Positions 1 to 11,300 of a stretch of DNA of 64,000 bases are shown here, piece after piece. Location of the stretch: the NCBI GenBank assembly GCA_003117195.1, contig BDSI01000196.1, positions 1 to 64,000 on the forward strand, read 5' to 3'. The stretch comes from Eudorina sp. 2006-703-Eu-15 (Eukaryota > Chlorophyta > Chlorophyceae > Chlamydomonadales > Volvocaceae). The translations under genes and the position numbers were made by a program. The number at the start of each line of letters is the position of its first letter. Within the stretch, counting starts at the first letter, position 1. The notes beneath the pieces were generated by a model. It did not search any database. It was not told the origin of the DNA and saw only the letters and a program-made list of their open reading frames with translations.

Positions 1-3000
1 TCGCCTGCGCCGCCCAGCCCGCAGCCGCCGTCGCCTGCGCCGCCCAGCCCGCAGCCGCCGTCGCCTGCGCCGCCCAGGCCGCAGCGCGCCGTCGCCTGCG
101 CCGCCCAGCCCGCAGCCGCCGTCGCCTGCGCCTCGCCTCGCCTGCCGCCCAGCCCGAGCCGCCGTCGCCTGCGCCGCCAGCCCAGAGCCGCCGTCGCCTG
201 CGCCGCCCAGCCCGTCGCGCGCCGCCAGCCCGCAGCCGCCGTCGCTGCGCCGCCAGCCCAGAGCCGCCGTCGCCTGCGCCGCCCAGCCAGCCCGCGTCCG
301 CCTGCGCGCCAGCCCGCAGCCGCCGTCGCCTGCGCCGCCCAGCCCAGAGCCGCCGTCGCCTGCGCCGCCCAGCCCGCAGCCGCCGTCGCCTGCGCGCCCA
401 GCCGAGCCGCCGTCGCCTGCGCCGCCAGCCAGCCGCCGTCGCCTGCGCCGCCCAGCCGCAGCCGCCGTCGCCTGCCCGCAGCCGCCGTCGCCTGCGCCGC
501 CCAGCCCGCAGCCGCCGTCGCCTGCGCCGCCCAGCCCAGCCGCCAGCCCAGAGCCGCCGTCGCCTGCGCGCGCCCAGCCCGCAGCCGCCGTCGCCTGCGC
601 CGCCCAGCCCGCAGCCGCCGTCGCCTGCGCGCCAGCCGCAGCCGCCGTCGCCTGCGCCGCCAGCCCGCAGCCGCCGTCGCCTGCGCCGCCAGCCCGCAGC
701 CGCCGTCGCCTGCGCGCCCAGCCCAGCCGCCGTCGCCTGCGCCGCCCAGCCCAGCCGCCGTCGCCTGCCGCCGCCAGCCCGCAGCCGCGTCGCCTGCGCC
801 GCCCAGCCCGCAGCCGCCGTCGCCCGCCGCCAGCCCGCAGCCGCCGTCGCCTGCGCCGCCCAGCCCAGCCGCCGTCGCCTGCGCGCCAGCCCGCCAGCCG
901 CCGTCGCCTGCGCCCGCCCAGCCGAGCCGCCGTCGCCTGCGCCGCCCAGCCGCAGCCGCCGTCGCCTGCGCCGCCCAGCCCGCAGCCGCCGTCGCCTGCG
1001 CCGCCCAGCCGCAGCCGCCGTCGCCTGCGCCGCCCAGCCCAGCCGCCGTCGCCTGCGCCGCCCAGCCCGCAGCCGCCGTCGCCGTCGCCTGCGCCGCCCA
1101 GCCCGCAGCCGCCGTCGCCTGCGCCGCCAGCCGCCGCGTCGCTGCGCCGCCCAGCCCGCAGCCGCCGCCGCGTCGCCTGCGCCGCCAGCCCAGAGCCGCC
1201 GCCTGCGCCGCCCAGCCGCCGCGTCGCCTGCGCCGCCCAGCCCGCCGCCGTCGCCTGCGCCGCCCAGCCCGCAGCCGCCGTCGCCTGCCGCCCAGCCCGC
1301 AGCCGCCGTCGCCTCAGCCAGCCGCCGTCGCCTGCGCGCCCAGCCCCAGCCGCCGTCGCCTGCCGCCGCCCAGCCCGCCGTCGCCTGCGCCGCCCAGCCC
1401 GCAGCCGCCGTCGCCTGCGCGCCCAGCCCAGATGCGCCGCCCAGCCCCGCCGTCGCCTGCGCCGCCCAGCCCGGAGCCGCCGTCGCCTGCGCCGCCAGCC
1501 CGCAGCGCCGTCGCCTGCGCCGCCCAGCCAGAGCCGCCGTCGCCTGCGCCGCCCAGCCCAGAGCCGCCGTCGCCTGCGCCGCCCAGCCAGCCGCCGTCGC
1601 CTGCGCCGCCCAGCCGCAGCCGCCGTCGCCTGCGCCGCCCAGCCCGCAGCCGCCGTCGCCGCCGCCCAGCCGCCGCCGTCGCCTGCGCCGCCCAGCCCAG
1701 CAGCCGCCGTCGCCTGCGCCGCCCAGCCGCAGCCGCCGTCGCCTGCGCCGCCCAGCCCAGAGCCGCCGTCGCCTGCCGCCGCCAGCCCGCCGTCGCCTGC
1801 GCCGCCCAGCCGCAGCCGCCGTCGCCTGCGCCGCCCAGCCCCAGCCGTCGCCTGCGCCGCCCAGCCCGCAGCCGCCGTCGCCTCGTCGCCTGCGCCGCCC
1901 AGCCCGCAGCCGCCGTCGCCTGCGCCGCCAGCCCAGAGCCGCCGTCGCCTGCGCCGCCCCAGCCCAGAGCCGCCGTCGCCTGCGCCGCCCAGCCAGAGCC
2001 GCCGTCGCCTGCGCCGCCCAGCCCAGCAGCCGCCGTCGCCTGCGCCGCCCAGCCCAGAGCCGCCGTCGCCTGCGCCCGCCCAGCCCAGACCGCCGTCGCC
2101 TGCGCCGCCCAGCCGCAGCCGCCGTCGCCTGCGCGCCCAGCCCAGAGCCGCCGTCGCCTGCGCGCCCAGCCCCGCGTCGCCTGCGCGCCCAGCCCCGCCG
2201 TCGCCTGCGCGCCAGCCCGCAGCCGCCCTCGCCTGCGCCGCCCAGCCAGAGCCGCCGTCGCCTGCGCCGCCCAGCCAGAGCCGCCGTCGCCTGCGCGCCC
2301 AGCAGCCGCCGTCGCCTGCGCCGCCCAGCCGCAGCCGCCGTCTGCGCCGCCCAGCCCCGCAGCGCCGTCGCCCGCCCAGCCCGCAGCCGCCGTCGCCTGC
2401 CGCCGCCCAGCCCAGCCGCCGTCGCCTCGCGCCGCCCAGCCGCACGCCCTCAGCGCCGTCGCCTGCGCGCCCAGCCCCGCCGTCGCCTGCCGTCGCCTGC
2501 GCCGCCAGCCCGCAGCCGCCGTCGCCTGCGCGCCCAGCCCGCCGCCGTCGCCTGCGCGCCCAGCCGCCGCCGTCGCCTGCGCCGCCAGCCCGCGCCGTGC
2601 GCCGCCCAGCCGCAGCCGCCGCGCCTGCGCCGCCCAGCCCCAGCCGCCGTCGCCTGCGCGCCCAGCCCGAGCCGCGCGCCTGCGCCGCCCAGCCCGCCGC
2701 CGTCGCCTGCGCCGCCCAGCCCGCAGCCGCCGTCGCCTGCCGCGCCCAGCCAGAGCCGCCGTCGCCTGCCCGCGCCCAGCCCAGCAGCCGCCGTCGCCTG
2801 CGCCGCCCAGCCCAGCCGCCGTCGCCTGCGCCGCCCAGCCCAGCAGCCGCCGTCGCCTGCGCCGCCCAGCCCCCGCCGTCGCCTGCGCCGCCAGCCCAGC
2901 CTGCGCGCCAGCCGCAGCGCCGTCGCCTGCGCGCCCAGCCGAGCCGCCGTCGCCTGCGCCGCCCAGCCAGAGCCGCCGTCGCCTGCGCCCAGCCAGCAGC

Positions 3001-5394
3001 CGCCGTCGCCTGCGCCGCCCAGCCAGAGCCGCCGTCGCCTGCCGCCCAGCCAGCCGCCGTCGCCTGCGCCGCCCAGCCGCAGCCGCCGCCCGCCGCCTAG
3101 CCCGCAGCCGCCGTCGCCTGCGCCGCCCAGCCAGAGCCGCCGTCGCTGCGCCGCCCAGCCCAGAGCCGCGTCGCCTGCGCCGCCCAGCCCAGAGCCGCCG
3201 TCGCCTGCGCCGCCCAGCCCAGAGCCGCCGTCGCCTGCGCCGCCCAGCCCAGAGCCGCCGTCGCCTGCGCCGCCCAGCCCAGAGCCGCCGTTCGCACGCT
3301 GCCGCCGCCCAGCCAGAGCCGCCGTCGCCTGCGCCGCCCAGCCCAGAGCCGCCGTCGCCTGCGCCGCCAGCCCAGAGCCGGCGTCGCCTGCGCGCCCAGC
3401 CCAGAAGCCGCCGTCGCCTGCGCCGCCCAGCCCGCAGCCGCCGTCGCCTGCGCCGCCTAGCCGCAGCCGCCGTCGCCTGCGCCGCCCAGCCCAGAGCCGC
3501 CGTCGCCTGCGCCGCCCAGCCCAGAGCCGCCGTCGCCTGCGCCGCCCAGCCCAGAGCCGCCGTCGCCTGCGCCGCCCAGCCCGCAGCCGCCGTCGCCTGC
3601 GCCGCCCAGCCCAGAGCCGCCGTCGCCTGCGCCGCCCAGCCAGAGCGCCGCGCGCGCCGCACGTCGCCTGCCGCCGCCCAGCCAGAGCCGCCCGTCCCGT
3701 CGCCTGCCGCCGCCCAGCCCAGAGCCGCCGTCGCCTGCGCCGCCCCAGCCCAGAGCCGCCGTCGCCGCGCCGCCCCGCAGCCGCCTCGCCTGCGCCGCCC
3801 AGCCAGCAGCCGCCGTCGCCTGCCGCCGCCCAGCCCGCAGCCGCCCCCCCCCGTCGCCTGCGCCGCCCAGCCCAGACCGCCGTCGCCCCCGACCGCCCCG
3901 CGGCAGCCCGCGCCGCCCAGCCCAGAGCCGCCGTCGCCTGCGCCGCCCAGCCACGAGCCGCCGTCGCGCGCGCACCAGAGCGCGTCGCGCGCGCCCAGCC
4001 CAGAGCCGCCGTCGCCTGCGCCGCCCAGCCCGCAGCCGCCGTCGCCTGCGCCGCCCAGCCCAGAGCCGCCGTCGCCTGCGCCGCCCAGCCCAGAGCCGCC
4101 GTCGCCTGCGCGCCCAGCCAGCAGCCGCCGTCGCCTGCGCCGCCCAGCCAGAGCCGCGTCGCCTGCGCCGCCCACCCAGCCGCCGTCGCCTGCGCGCCCA
4201 GCCCAGAGCCGCCGTCGCCTGCGCCGCCCAGCCAGAGCCGCCGTCGCCTTTGCGCCGCCCAGCCGCCCCCCAGCCGGCCGTCGCCTGCGCCGCCCCAGCC
4301 CAGAGCCGCCGTCGCCTGCGCCGCCCAGCCCAGAGCCGCCGTCGCCTGCGCGCCCGCCGCAGCCCTCGCGCGAGCCAGGCCCGTCGCCTGCGCCGCCCAG
4401 CCAGAGCCGCCGTCGCCTGCGCCGCCCAGCCCAGAGCCGCGTCGCCTGCGCCGCCAGCCAGAGCCGCCGTCGCCTGCGCGCCCAGCCCAGAGCCCCGTCG
4501 CCTGCGCCGCCCAGCCCAGAGCCGCCGTCGCCTGCGCCGCCCAGCCCAGAGCCGCCGTCGCCTGCCGCCGCCCAGCCCAGACCAGAGCCGCCGTCGCCTG
4601 CGCCGCCCAGCCCAGAGCCGCCGTCGCCTGCGCCGCCCAGCCCAGAGCCGCCGTCGCCTGCGCCGCCCAGCCCAGAGCCGCCGTCGCCTGCGCCGCCCCA
4701 GCCCAGAGCCGCCGTCGCCTGCGCCGCCCAGCCCAGAGCCGCCGTCGCCTGCGCCGCCCAGCCAGAGCCGCCGTCGCCTGCGCCGCCCAGCCCAGAGCCG
4801 CCGTCGCCTGCGCCGCCCAGCCCGCAGCCGCCGTCGCCTGCGCCGCCCAGCCCAGAGCCGCCGTCGCCTGCGCCGCCCAGCCCAGAGCCGCCGTCGCCTG
4901 CGCCGCCCAGCCCGCAGCCGCCGTCGCCTGCGCCGCCCAGCCCGCAGCCGCCGTCGCCTGCGCCGCCCAGCCCGCAGCCGCCGTCGCCTGCGCCGCCCAG
5001 CCAGAGCCGCCGTCGCCTGCGCCGCCAGCCCGCAGCCGCCGTCGCCTGCGCCGCCAGCCCGCAGCCGCCGTCGCCTGCGCCGCCCAGCCCGCAGCCGCCG
5101 TCGCCTGCGCGCCGCCCAGCGCGCCGCAGCCCAGCCGCCGTCGCCTGCGCCCGCCAGCCAGCCCAGAGCCGCCCGCTCGACCGCCGTCGCCTGCGCCGCC
5201 CAGCCCGCAGCCGCCGTCGCCTGCGCCGCCCAGCCCAGAGCCGCCGTCGCCTGCGCCGCCCAGCCCGCAGCCGCCGTCGCCTGCGCCGCCCAGCCCGCAG
5301 CCGCCCCCGCCCGCCGCCCGCAGCCGCCGTCGCCTGCGCCGCCCAGCCCGCAGCCGCCGTCGCCTGCGCCGCCCAGCCCGCAGCCGCCGTCGCC
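1..5394 (+). repeat. 30-bp tandem repeat encoding [11 protein letters not shown] rod, frame-broken
   Basis: Well over 150 tandem copies of a 30-bp unit (core GCCGCCGTCGCCTGCGCCGC) coding for PPSPAPPSP followed by Q (GCAG variant) or E (AGAG variant). Many units are 28, 29 or 31 bp because single C or G residues are missing or added, so all three frames ([24 protein letters not shown]) alternate. Damage is worst in the first 3 kb and lightest around 4500-5000. The homologous rod at 7110-7556 is intact. No stop codons arise because of composition, so long ORFs across this block, on either strand, carry no information. Confidence 0.9.
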
Positions 5395-8300
5395 TGCGCT
5401 TCCTAGTCTCACCCCTTCTCCCCCGCCTAGCCGTGGGTGCATGTACTCCAACCCCGGCAACTATAGCAACATCACCCGTGGCGATCCCCAGGTATGACAG
5501 GCAACATCTTGAGCAGTCGATTCATTGACAATTGACCTGCAAGACGTGTGCTGCTGTTGTTATTGCGGAAACGGTTTGAGGGCGGTTGAATTGACGGGCA
5601 GGTGAAGGATTGCCCAATCAATCTGCCCAATCTGCCACCGATGCTCTCCGACGCCGCCTCAACATTCTGTGAAAACATTCATGCATCCACATCGCAGCGC
5701 ATTTCACTATGGTAGCTAGTTCTTACGAACAATGGTTGCCCTCGCGAACTATTTCGCCATCGGTTCACCTACCAAACACCCGCAGAACGGCATCGAATCG
5801 TGCACTGACCAGGCGGGCTGCTTGGATGTGTTCATGGACAGCAGCAACTGCAACACGGTTTCCGGCGCGAACACCACCTGGCTCTACTGCCAAGTGTGTA
5901 TCTTCTGGAGCGACGACCGGGGCACATGCGCCAAGGCCGCCACGGACTCCGTCAGCCACGTGTGCAGCGGCGACCAGTTCTTCCCCGTCCTCAGTCGCTC
6001 GTCTGGAGAGCCCGTGGCTGGCAACACGTCCAAGCTTGACACCTGGCGCAACGGAGTTGCGAGTGAGTGAGCTGCCAGCGGACTGGCTAGGGCGGGTGCC
6101 GCCGCCGGGTTTGCCCGCACGGCGTTCCACGGACGGGTACCTTCTTCGTTCGTGTTTGGAGCTGAAGTTCTTCTTCTTGTTTTGCTTATGTCCCGCAGAC
6201 CGCTACTGCCAGTGGGTCCGCTGGAACAGCAGTAACTACGGCACGGAGGTGGCGCGCTTTACCGTCAAGGACGGCAGCGGTGCTTGCAGAAACGGTGAGG
6301 TGGCAGTCTGGATGTATGGACGTGTGTGTTTTGATTTCATATCACAGATGCACATGCATCTACAATGGACCTGTCCGGGCGACCTTCCCTGTGCTTTGCC
6401 TGATCCACTTCTGGGGATTCAGCCCGCTGCTGTGTCTATCCCTTTGGTAGTGTTGCCCTGCTGTGCGGCTCTGCTTGCTTCAGGGTCTGTCTGGGTGGGG
6501 TCATGGCCCGATGTGTTTTTCTTGCGGCGTTGAGGTGTGGAGGTGTCTTGCCGCCTTTGGCGGTAGGGCCTGCTGGGGCTTGCCCTGTCATACACCGTCG
6601 ATCCCTTTAGGGTCCGCTGTAACGTTCATTCATTCATCTACAATGTATGTCGTAGTTACAAGGACGCGTCCCGACGCATCTACATTGCTTAACTCATCCT
6701 CTTCAATTGTGCACCCCGCATGCTTGCCCGACCATTGCCACTGCCTTGTGTGGAACCCAAACAGACTGCTGCAACGTTGAGACATTTTGTCTCTCCTCTC
6801 GCCAAGTATCATTGGCCAATGAACCATGTTAAAACACCTCCCGTCCCTATTCCCGCCAACGTCGTACGCAGGCCCCAGCCCGCTATCGGTCACGTTGCAA
6901 GGAATCAGTGCAACCTGCCAGGCCCCTCGGGTGGTCAACAACACCCTGGCGGGCTGCGACATTGGAGACCAGACCAATGAGTGTCTGTGGAGCTTTAACG
7001 TGCCCCGCCCCGGCACACCGGCCTTCAAGTGCGCGCCATCGCCACCGAGCCCGCCCGCGCCGCCCAGTCCAAAGCCGCCTGCTCCGATTCCGCAGCCAAC
7101 AATACTGCAACGTCCACCCAACCCGCAGCCGCCGTCGCCTGTGCTTAGTAGACCACAGCCGCCGTCACCTGCACCGCTCAGCCCACAGCCGCCGTCGCCT
7201 GCGCCGCCCAGGCCACAGCCGCCGTCGTTTGCACCGCCGTCGCCTGCGCCGCCCAGCCCGCAGCCGCCGTCGCCTGCGCCGCCGAGGCTACAGCCGCCGT
7301 TGCTTGCACCGCCGTCGCCCAGACCGCAGCCGCCGTCGCCTGCGCCGCCCAGACTGCAGCCGCCGTCGCCTGCGCCGCCCAGCCCGCAGCCGCCGTCGCC
7401 TGCGCCGCCCAGCCCGCAGCCGCCGTCGCCTGCGCCGCCCAGCCCGCAGCCGCCGTCGCCTGCGCCGCCCAGTCCGCAGCCGCCGTCGCCTGCGCCGCCC
7501 AGCCCGCAGCCGCCGTCGCCTGCGCCGCCCAGCCCGCAGCCGCCGTCGCCTGCGCTGCCTAGTCTCACCCCCTCTCCCCCGCCTAGCCGTGGGTGCATGT
7601 ACTCCAACCCCGGCAACTATAGCAACATCACCCGTGGCGATCCCCAGGTATGACAGGCAACATCTTGAGCAGTCGATTCATTGACAATTGACCTGCAAGA
7701 CGTGTGCTGCTGTTGTTATTGCGGAAACGCTTTGAGGGCGGTTGAATTGACGGGCAGGTGAAGGATTGCCCAATCAATCTGCCCAATCTGCCACCGATGC
7801 TCTCCGACGCCGCCTCAACATTCTGTGAAAACATTCATGCATCCACATCGCAGCGCATTTAACTATGGTAGCTAGTTCTTACGAACAATGGTTGCCCTCG
7901 CGAACTATTTCGCCATCGGTTCACCTACCAAACACCCGCAGAACGGCATCGAATCGTGCACTGACCAGGCGGGCTGCTTGGATGTGTTCATGGACAGCAG
8001 CAACTGCAACACGGTTTCCGGCGCGAACACCACCTGGCTCTACTGCCAAGTGTGTATCTTCTGGAGTGACGACCGGGGCACATGCGCCAAGGCCGCCACG
8101 GACTCCGTCAGCCACGTGTGCAGCGGCGACCAGTTCTTCCCCGTCCTCGGTCGCTCGTCTGGAGAGCCCGTGGCTGGCAACACGTCCAAGCTTGACACCT
8201 GGCGCAACGGAGTTGCGAGTGAGTGAGCTGCCAGCGGACTGGCTAGGGCGGGTGCCGCCGCCGGGTTTGCCCGCACGGCGTTCCACGGACGGGTACCTTC

Positions 8301-11300
8301 TTCGTTCGTGTTTGGAGCTGAAGTTCTTCTTCTTGTTTTGCTTATGTCCCGCAGACCGCTACTGCCAGTGGGTCCGCTGGAACAGCAGTAACTACGGCAC
8401 GGAGGTGGCGCGCTTCACCGTCAAGGACGGCAGCGGTGCTTGCAGAAACGGTGAGACGGTATCGTGTGCGTGATGGATGAACGAATGCATGAATGACCGT
8501 TACAGCAGATAGACCCTGAAAAGGGATCAACGGTTAGTACCGCAGTACCGGGGCAATCAAGCCCCAGCGGGCTCATTATGTGATGTAATGTGGTGTCATG
8601 CCATGCCATGTGATCCGTTCATTTGACAAAGCAGTTCCTCACGACACTCTAGGCAACGCCACGCCAAGGTACCTGCTCCCGCCATTCACCCGCTCAACAC
8701 ACGCCGTGCACATACAGGCCCCAGCCCGCTATCGGTCACGTTGCAAGGAATCAGCGCAACCTGCCAGGCCCCTCGGGTGGTCAACAACACCCTGGCGGGC
8801 TGCGACATTGGAGACCAGACCAATGAGTGTCTGTGGAGCTTCAACGTGCCCCGCCCCGGCACACCGGCCTTCAAGTGCGCGCCATCGCCACCCAGCCCGC
8901 CCACGCCGCCCAGTCCCAAGCCGCCTGCTCCCACACCGCCGACGTCATCCATGCCACCGTCACCGCCCGCCCGCGTACCGCCGTCAATGTCGCCACCTGC
9001 AAGGCCCTCCCCAGCGCCCCAACCGCCGGTGCCCTCGGGTCCCTTCTCGGGGCGGGGCTGTTTTGTCGGCCCGGTCACGTCATGCAAGGTAGGGCGCCAG
9101 CCAGCCGTCCTAGCTCTGGGACGGCGTGTCACGAATGAGTGAGCCAGTTTCGTGCATTCACGGCAGGTACTTGGGCGTTAGTTACCGTCTTTTGTGACAC
9201 TCGCTCGTACACGGAGCGCTTTTAAGTGTGCTCCGAGCTCCGGTGCGACATTCATTACGAGCTCGTTCCATTTGAGGACGTATATCTTTGTGTTGCATTG
9301 ATCTTCGGAGCGCACGCCCGTTGACTCATCCGTGCACGCCCACATGCATGGCGGGTGGCGGTGCGTGGTTACCGCAGGGCTTCCTACAGGGCTCCGCGGG
9401 CGAGTTCGACGCCGGAGACGACGGATACGTGTACGGCACGGCCCCGAAGAACGGCTGGGTGAGAGATCCATCAAAGCCTGCTGCCGTGCGTGGACGAGTA
9501 GTCGGGGGCGGGGGGTGGTGTACGTCTGCCGGTTGTTGTGAGCCACGCGCGTCGTCACGGCTTCACGAGTTGATGCGTTGGTTTTGTAGCTGTCGGGCAA
9601 CAACCTGCTCGCTCGATTGCTGATGGGGTCACCTACGGGTGCGTGCCTTTGCCGCCGACATGTGCTTCCCAACTGCTGTGCGCAGTCAGCCTCTCTTGAC
9701 GCGGCATGCATGCGTTGTGGCGTTGAGGTGTGGAGGTGTCCTGCCGCCTTGGCGGTGGGGCCTGCTGGGGCTTGCCCTGGTATACACCGGTGATCCCTTT
9801 GGGGTCCGCTGTAACGTTCATTCATTCATTCATGCATGCATCCGCCGCCCTACCTTAAATGCCCTACCCGCCCTACGTTTTATGCCAAGCTCACAAAACA
9901 TTTCACGTGCATGTATCCTCCCTTGACATCAACCCTACCCATGGTTTCCGATGCCGTGCATACATCCACCATGTATGCGCGCGCCCAGGTGGTTGCCGCG
10001 CTGGGGACGTCCTGCAAGGACGCCTACACGGGCTTGCCGCTGCCGTACGAGGTCTCCTGCCCGTACTACTTGTCTGACGACGACTCGAGTGCATACGGAA
10101 CCGGCGGCCCCTCCAATAAGGCCCTCGTCGTGACACCCGTGACGAAGCTGCTGCAGTTCGTCGGGTTCTCGCGCACCCCGCTGGAAGTGGCGTACGGCAT
10201 GCTGGGCGTGAACTCCAGCGGCGCGTCAAGTGGCGCGCTCGCCGCCCTGACGGACAAGCGCGCGGCCATCAGGTACGGCACGTCGGTGTGCACGCACTTG
10301 CCTTATGGATCCATATCGGATCCACATGAATCCTGGGATGGCCCATACGGATCCTGCGGCGGCATCTCAGTCGCTGTCCTGTAAGAACATCGTTGCCAAG
10401 CAATATGGTGCTGCCGTGACATATTATGATATTAATAAGTAAAGACGATGAAGCCCACTGAATGTACGTGGCGCTCACCCCTCCTGCCACGGCCACCGCA
10501 TAACGTACACAGGCGATGCATCCTTTGACCCACCCCCAATCCGCCCGCCCGGGATCCGCCTGACTGTCGCACACACAGGCGTACGGGTGTACGGATGTTG
10601 TACACCGACGCGAGCCTCTCGACCTTCGCCGTGTTGGCGGTCGGAGCGCTCAACAGCCTTCCCAACACCAGCCTGCCGCTCTGCCAGACATCCGCGAAGA
10701 AGGTCGACGGGGTGTACACGGCACTCGCGGCCCGAGCGGCGACCTCGGGCGGCAAACTCAACCTCCTCGCGGGGGGCCTGCTCAACACCACCGTGATGTC
10801 CGTCGCGCGCACGCTGTGCAACGCGTCATCCGCTGACTTGGACGCAGCGAGCGCGACCGGCGTCTTCAACGCGGCCGAGGTTATGTACGGCGCTCTCGCG
10901 GGTCAGCTCGCCCTGGGTGACGACACGGATGACGTCGTGGCGATGCTGACGGCGCTGCCGCTGCGCGCCCTGTCGGCGTCCACGCGCGTCGCCTATGTCG
11001 CCCAGACGCGCTGCACGGAGGTGCTGGCCAGGTCGTCGCGGCAGAGCTTGGGTGCAGTCGTGCAGCAGTTCTTGGCAGGTGCGCAAAGGAGGGACAGCAG
11101 CGAGTACCCCGGCGGGCGCGGGCGCGGGCGTGCGTGTATGTATTTATTTGTCAGGTGTAGCTCCGAGGGGCTGCTGTGTGCGTGCGCGCCGCGGATGCAC
11201 ACCCGGGGTCATGGGCAGGGTTAATGGAGTCGCCTGCACCGTAGGATGGGGCGGGCAGGGGCAGTCGAACAGTCGTGTGGCCACACACACGGGCACCTCC

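Larger units (their letters stand above)
5395..8454 (+). repeat. Recent tandem duplication of a module with its introns (5395-6298 and 7551-8454)
   Basis: The two segments, offset by 2156 bp, differ at only about seven positions over roughly 900 bp, and introns are as similar as exons. Each copy holds the end of a rod exon ([16 protein letters not shown]), a 343-bp exon and a 96-bp exon. The following exon (6872 and 8718 onward) is also duplicated with near identity over its first 200 bp. Introns between the 96-bp exon and the next exon are not alike, because each received a different dispersed element. Confidence 0.93.

Noticed and set aside
1314..5460. Very long ORFs on both strands (up to 1,324 codons) in the first 5.4 kb
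   Set aside because: They follow from the stop-free composition of the 30-bp repeat; only the PPSPAPPSP frame makes sense, and it is interrupted by single-base indels.
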